From Rickettsiales bacterium (GTDB lineage: Bacteria > Pseudomonadota > Alphaproteobacteria > Rickettsiales > CANDYO01), in contig CANDYO010000001.1 in the NCBI GenBank assembly GCA_947424995.1, positions 1-35,413 on the forward strand: 35,413 nucleotides of DNA, read 5' to 3'. Made by a program: the position numbers and the translations under genes. Shown here in pieces: positions 32,101 through 35,413 of this stretch. The first letter of the stretch is position 1; the number at the start of each line of letters is the position of its first letter. A model generated the notes under the pieces. That model made no database searches and was not told the origin of the DNA. It was given only the letters and a program-made list of their open reading frames with translations.

Positions 32101-33699
32101 TTCTGCTGACAAATTAATTATATTATCTTCTTTCCCTATAATATTAGGATTACTATCTGCTTTGCAGATTATATGAGCCATATTAAGGAAGTGTTTTTGA
32201 TCTGATTCAGGTAGAGAGGCAAAATTATAATTTTCTACTTTAACGCCTAATTTTTCTAATTTTTTTATTTCTAGATCTAGATCTAATACAGATAGAGGCC
32301 AAGTAGTATGATTGCTGACTTTAACTAATTCCTGAGCTAATTGATTAAGTACTTTTGGATTATTACGATTCTGTTCTTTAACAAGCTCAATAACTTGATG
32401 AAGCATTTCCGGTTGAGATGAAAATTTTTGCGCAGATGATCTAAAGTTTTCAACAGCAAAATTTAGTGCTTGGCTACCTATGCCAGCAGTGTCATCAAAA
32501 AGATCTGAACCTAATAAAGGTTTTTTCTGTAAAAATTCAGCAAATTCTTTTGCTTTATGAAATTCAAGATCTATTGAGATTAGGCCTAAAACAACTAGAT
32601 CTGCTTTGGTTAATGCGGCGTTTGGATCTATAGTTTCTAGTCTTGTAAGTCCTGCTTTTACTGAGATATATACATCATCTAACTCTTTGCTATTAGGAAT
32701 TTTTTCTTTTGCATCTTTATATACTTTTTCTAAAGCTACGGCTGTAGTTGGTATGGCTTCATCTGTATCATATTCGCCTTGATATTTTCCTTGTTCTGTC
32801 AGTAATTTTCCTGCTAAATCAAGAAAGTCAGTACCTGCGGTTCTAGCTAATATATTTCTCTTTTCTGTGGTTAGGATATCTGAAGCTTTAAAATCAGCGA
32901 GCTTCTCCTTAGCTAGGATTGCTTCGCCTTTTTTCTGAATTAACTTTTCTGCATGTAATTTACATTCGATAAAATCTTTAGAAGAACAGTTTTTTTTTGC
33001 TTCGGTTATTATGGAATTTACATTAGCAAATTTATTTTGTTCGCATGCTTGAGTGATTTGGTTTTTAATTAGTAATTTATTAGGTATTGAACCCAGAGTA
33101 TATCCTCCTAAATCGGCGCCTAGATTTTTAATTGCTTCATCTAGTTTTATTGCAGATTCGACTGATTCAAAATTTTGAATAGTTTGAACTAACCGAGAAG
33201 ATAGTTGATTAAGTACTTCTGGATTATCTGGGTTTTGCTCTTTAATTAATTCAATTACATTATGTAATATTTCAGGATGATCTTGATAGTTTTTTATAGC
33301 AAAGCTTAAGGCTTGACTTGCTATGCCAGCACCTTGGTCATCAGAGATATTATTACCTAGGATAGGATTTTTTTGCAAAAATTCATGAAATTTATCTACA
33401 TTATTAAGAGCGAGGACTTTTTCGCCATCAATTTTAATTAATTCAGCAGCATATGATTTAAGGTTATCAAGTGCAATTTTTTTATATATATTTCCATCAT
33501 TGGATATAAGTTCATTTATGGCCGCGTAATTACTAACTCCATAAGCCTGATTGATTTGACCTTTGATTTCGTCAACTTGTTGCACTTCTTGATCGGTTAA
33601 TTCTTCTTTGACTTCAGAAGGAGAAAAGTGACGACCTTTAGCTGCAGCGACTAATACATCTTGTGCTCTTTTTGCTAAACGTTTTGCGGCTTCTTTCAT
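29143..33699 (-). CDS. Giant helical repeat protein of unknown function
   Basis: 1518 residues, almost entirely alpha-helical, with no signal peptide or membrane segment. Two sets of internal repeats are visible. Set A occurs three times (about residues 107-176, 388-462 and 645-710): FLQKxPxLG...DD, then a PEMLHxVIELxKEQxxxNPxVLNQL helix pair. Set B occurs four times at ~130-residue spacing (motif starts near 771, 898, 1033 and 1170): LxALKLLHxxxxxxAVEKLLxxPExA, followed by a variable helical part. Near 1363-1404 a short unit, KMRAFFARGRSKKA / RMKGFFARKDSAAK, is doubled. The tail is basic. The fold may be an alpha-solenoid (HEAT/ARM-like). No ribosome site is obvious before ATG 33699. Role unknown; size and repeats recall host-interaction proteins, but that is inference. 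Confidence 0.82.
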   Translation of the reverse strand: MKEAAKRLAKRAQDVLVAAAKGRHFSPSEVKEELTDQEVQQVDEIKGQINQAYGVSNYAAINELISNDGNIYKKIALDNLKSYAAELIKIDGEKVLALNNVDKFHEFLQKNPILGNNISDDQGAGIASQALSFAIKNYQDHPEILHNVIELIKEQNPDNPEVLNQLSSRLVQTIQNFESVESAIKLDEAIKNLGADLGGYTLGSIPNKLLIKNQITQACEQNKFANVNSIITEAKKNCSSKDFIECKLHAEKLIQKKGEAILAKEKLADFKASDILTTEKRNILARTAGTDFLDLAGKLLTEQGKYQGEYDTDEAIPTTAVALEKVYKDAKEKIPNSKELDDVYISVKAGLTRLETIDPNAALTKADLVVLGLISIDLEFHKAKEFAEFLQKKPLLGSDLFDDTAGIGSQALNFAVENFRSSAQKFSSQPEMLHQVIELVKEQNRNNPKVLNQLAQELVKVSNHTTWPLSVLDLDLEIKKLEKLGVKVENYNFASLPESDQKHFLNMAHIICKADSNPNIIGKEDNIINLSAENLPTEAEMISVHKSIQALKTKIGQMPASAFLIGSFKEITEAYIKTQINNHDDFRKAINVMEIAQDSPSHRLPGDREEGVNELRDFTIKEITKAGEPILENPTGDTPKHFLDFLQRSPLFSSKLDDTFTEKTLQFGIIMAIEKPEILDKTIELFKEQYQDNDEVLEKLTNKLIEHSNLLTKNPDSQKTLNKKIIEHLGEFLCIDHIDINKIIAQASDAKNSSLVSALILNNSSADIEPNLVALKLMHDTNDPAAEKLLQRPEEAISYLASSDSIDDTLFNLILSKIPNKLDNTAIQILFNCSNSIKSSERRNELNQRIEKNISNFITDANDNDFTKSIQNTIGFKNPQLLNILILHSNGRKIINTPSVIESLQLLHKTGYLSAVEKMLEDPEQALLLIKESMNKLTRDFNLVSDELLAIIVTQLITSPKFNTNMADQLVESIDKADPAQKRVIYDTIQKNSAKFLVVAENVQNLIDKTLKDKEVDLLSEIIKHVSLAEIKVDLEALKLLHNKEQTTAVEKLLQHPDRATTYLTNANNIDIDSTLFQKIIKGVTKKIDQQIDYETRDVDPPSVALINCSNKAKNPAQRKAINAEIAAFIPENPKGSSEDEDFVNEATTAKNGELLSILIAKNIIWSKDVTLKTLEALHDGEYKVAIDKLLEDKELAAGLLFEAAKAKEFNQELVDILIPKAIKDENLGKPLLDALLPKITNAEQLNQIIDSQKDKKIALEAAAKDTVTIGLLSPKNTTVLIGVMLDNGINSIKNSKFSEVLSKAMEETYNNTKADSRPLSLKLAEKIYPGNPEKLTANQNYSRAVSDYEKKVTSFEKQPLLTKMRAFFARGRSKKAIEELEGTDVMTRMKGFFARKDSAAKYKTMKVNEKLSAIKNAFIEICSTTQEPNQKLSQAEIQQAAKKIITPIELMVVEAEELTKPKPSQSSNLQELSDLSEDQKVKATKVATQIIDAEREPASKSLTHSTSRRQIKPMIEH

Positions 33700-33836
33700 G
33701 ATAAACTATAAATTAGATTGCTTATATTGCTTTAATTTAAGCATTATATAGTTAAGAAAAGATTAATGAGGACTATTTTAAAGATCATTCTATGAGATAT
33801 TGTTTATGTAAATCGATTAAAAGGTAATGCGATGAC

Positions 33837-33947
33837 GTCATCCTCGAGGACAAGCTTTGCTTGGTCTCCGGAGATCCATGCTAAATTAAGCGCCCGAAGT
33901 GATTATGGATCCCCCGAAGCTAGGCGTTGCCTAGCTCAGAGGATGAC
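33837..33947 (+). mobile_element. Full-length palindromic element, GTCATCC type
   Basis: Outer arms GTCATCCTC (33837-33845) and GAGGATGAC (33939-33947) are perfect. The inner arms GATCCAT and ATGGATC face each other across ~24 bp. The left half has the hairpin CAAGC-TTT-GCTTG (33851-33863), the right half CTAGGC-GTT-GCCTAG (33920-33934). The right half matches 159-203 closely. It lies in the gap between xseA and the giant repeat gene. Confidence 0.9.
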
Positions 33948-33993
33948 GATCACATATATTTTTAGCGCAATTTTAGCTCATGTAATAGTCTTA

Positions 33994-35337
33994 TTATTTA
34001 ACTATTAGTGATAATTTTCCATCATGAAATTCTGCTACTAACTTATCGCCAGTTTTAGATTTATGAGCGGAGGTAAGGGGAGTATTGTCTTTGCCTACAA
34101 TAATGGCAAAACCGCGGTCTAAGGTTTTTTTGTAGCTGTAGCTATTCAGTAATGAGCTAACTAATTTAAGCTTTTGCTGCCAGTTATTGTAATTATTATC
34201 AGCAGTTCTATCTAAACGAGCTTTAGCTTGGATCAGTCTTTGTTCAGCAAGTTTAACGATATCAGTTGGATGTTTTAGGCGTAAGTTTAGAGTGTTTAAG
34301 CGATTAAAGCGTAATTCAAACCATCTGATTCTTGAATTAATTAAACGGATAGAAAAATCATCAAGCCTTTGAACAAAATTATTTAAAATGCTTTGGTAAT
34401 TAGGTAATGATTTTTTTAGCATTAATAATTTACTTTGGCGAGCTTCAAAATATTTAGTTAGAGCATATTCAGCTCGATTTAAAATATTGCGGATATTGAT
34501 TGAGATAGAAGTGAGCACTGGAGTTGCCATTTCAGCTGCTGCTGTTGGTGTTGGCGCTCTTAAGTCTGCTACGAAATCAAGCAAGGTAAAATCTGTTTCA
34601 TGACCGATGGCTGAGATAAGTGGGATGTTTGATGCATAGGCAGCTCTTACTACATTTTCTTCGTTAAATGGCCATAAATCTTCAACTGAGCCACCGCCTC
34701 TAGCAACTATTATTACATCTGGTTTATCAACCATACTGTTAAAGCCGGCGATCGCTTCGCTGACTTGTGCGGCTGCTTTTTCTCCTTGGACCAATACTGG
34801 CCATAATAATACATGAGTTGGGAATCTATCTTGAATACGATGAAGAATATCTCTAATAACCGCACCAGTTGGAGAAGTAATTATGCCAATTTTTTTTGAT
34901 AAAAATGGAATTTTTTTCTTATGCTCAAGAGCAAATAAGCCTTCTTTGGCAAACTCAGCTTTGCGCTTTTCAAGCATTGCCATTAAAGCGCCAATACCAG
35001 CTAATTCAACTTTTTCTACTACCAATTGGTATTTAGATTGACCAGGATAAATAGTAATAGTACCTACACAAATAAGCTCAATACCCTCTTGTGGTTTGAA
35101 GTTTAAATTGTTAAAGACGCCTTTCCAACAAACGGCTGCCAGTAGCGCGTTTTCATCTTTTAAGGAAAAATAAGCATGTCCTGAAGGTGCTAGTTTAAAA
35201 CCAGAAACTTCACCACGAATTTTGACATAAGCAAATTCATTTTCCACCACCGATTTTAGTCGATAAGAAATCTGGCTCACCGTATATTCTGGTGGCAACA
35301 TTATAGCGATGGATTTTAATTGTTCTGGTTGTTTCAT
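33994..35337 (-). CDS. xseA: Exodeoxyribonuclease VII large subunit
   Basis: Catalytic subunit of the single-strand-specific exonuclease used in repair and recombination. 447 residues: an N-terminal OB fold (VKIRGEVSGFK, GHAYFSLKDE), the catalytic domain with ARGGGSVEDLW (212-222), GHETD (245-249) and DLRAPTPTAAAE (258-269), a long coiled coil (~285-400) and a C-terminal segment with LDRGFAII. The small subunit XseB is not in the window. Length and motifs are normal. Confidence 0.97.
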   Translation of the reverse strand: MKQPEQLKSIAIMLPPEYTVSQISYRLKSVVENEFAYVKIRGEVSGFKLAPSGHAYFSLKDENALLAAVCWKGVFNNLNFKPQEGIELICVGTITIYPGQSKYQLVVEKVELAGIGALMAMLEKRKAEFAKEGLFALEHKKKIPFLSKKIGIITSPTGAVIRDILHRIQDRFPTHVLLWPVLVQGEKAAAQVSEAIAGFNSMVDKPDVIIVARGGGSVEDLWPFNEENVVRAAYASNIPLISAIGHETDFTLLDFVADLRAPTPTAAAEMATPVLTSISINIRNILNRAEYALTKYFEARQSKLLMLKKSLPNYQSILNNFVQRLDDFSIRLINSRIRWFELRFNRLNTLNLRLKHPTDIVKLAEQRLIQAKARLDRTADNNYNNWQQKLKLVSSLLNSYSYKKTLDRGFAIIVGKDNTPLTSAHKSKTGDKLVAEFHDGKLSLIVK

Positions 35338-35375
35338 AAGTTTTGTTTTGGTTAAAGGTTTAGTTAAACGAGGCC

Positions 35376-35413
35376 GTCACCCTTGGGGCGCAAAGCGACC
35401 CGAGGGTCCAGTT
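35376..35413 (+). repeat. Palindromic element cut by the window end
   Basis: GTCACCCTTGG followed by the GCAAAGC core and GAGGGTCCAG matches the left half of the element at 23541-23658. The rest lies outside the window. Confidence 0.8.

Noticed and set aside
1..35413. tRNA, rRNA or tmRNA genes
   Set aside because: No cloverleaf, TTCGAA-type arm with CCA context or rRNA-like stretch was found. A GGTTCGAAACC match near 28754 is inside nuoA.

Overview
The window is AT-rich and looks like a chromosome segment of a Rickettsiales bacterium, most likely an obligate intracellular member of or near Rickettsiaceae. The grounds are the gene families (GapR/DUF2312, a small protein resembling a Rickettsiales-restricted family, alphaproteobacterial-type nuoABCDE, a SlyB-like 17-kDa-type lipoprotein, an ankyrin-repeat effector candidate) and many small palindromic elements, one of them inserted in frame in a housekeeping gene. 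An OprB-type porin, DapA and the FadN-type beta-oxidation enzyme suggest a less reduced genome than typical Rickettsia. No tRNA, rRNA, CRISPR array, transposase or phage gene was seen.

Layout. 1-1550: end of an unknown gene, half of a palindromic element, a displaced 3' fragment of gapR, a small transcription unit with its own promoters and terminator (reading frame broken by a frameshift), then intact gapR. 1556-5376: map (minus strand, co-directional with gapR), then a CinA/MoaB-domain gene overlapping ligA; ligA carries a palindromic element in frame, and a half copy lies just behind it. 5468-10543: a minus-strand operon of an unknown membrane protein, a FadN-like enzyme and an OprB porin. 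10805-13345: a nitronate-monooxygenase-like flavoprotein, a small conserved protein, rpmJ and an ErpA/IscA-type protein (plus strand). 13693-14643: a coiled-coil protein with three 84-bp tandem repeats. 14710-16385: dapA-smpB-ybaB (minus strand). 16712-21032: an exported DUF3857/transglutaminase-like protein and an ankyrin protein. 21129-22983: a small unknown protein and two lipoproteins (minus strand). 23122-25594: two small plus-strand genes, each ending exactly at a copy of a 129-bp structured repeat, on either side of nuoF. 25681-28916: nuoABCDE with overlapping ends. 29143-33699: a 1518-residue repeat protein of unknown function. 33994-35337: xseA.

Three things stand out. (1) A 0.9-kb gene cassette lies between two direct copies of the last ~130 bp of gapR; of the eight base differences between the copies within the coding stretch, seven are synonymous. 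This is what insertion at the 3' end of a gene leaves when the incoming element carries a replacement 3' end. (2) A modular family of palindromic elements is built from half-units facing each other, like REPINs; one copy is translated inside DNA ligase. (3) A separate 129-bp repeat has two copies that differ by a compensatory base-pair change, and both copies begin at the stop codon of a small gene; one of these gene-repeat pairs sits between nuoE and nuoF.

All identifications are from reading the sequence and recalling family motifs; no database search was run.
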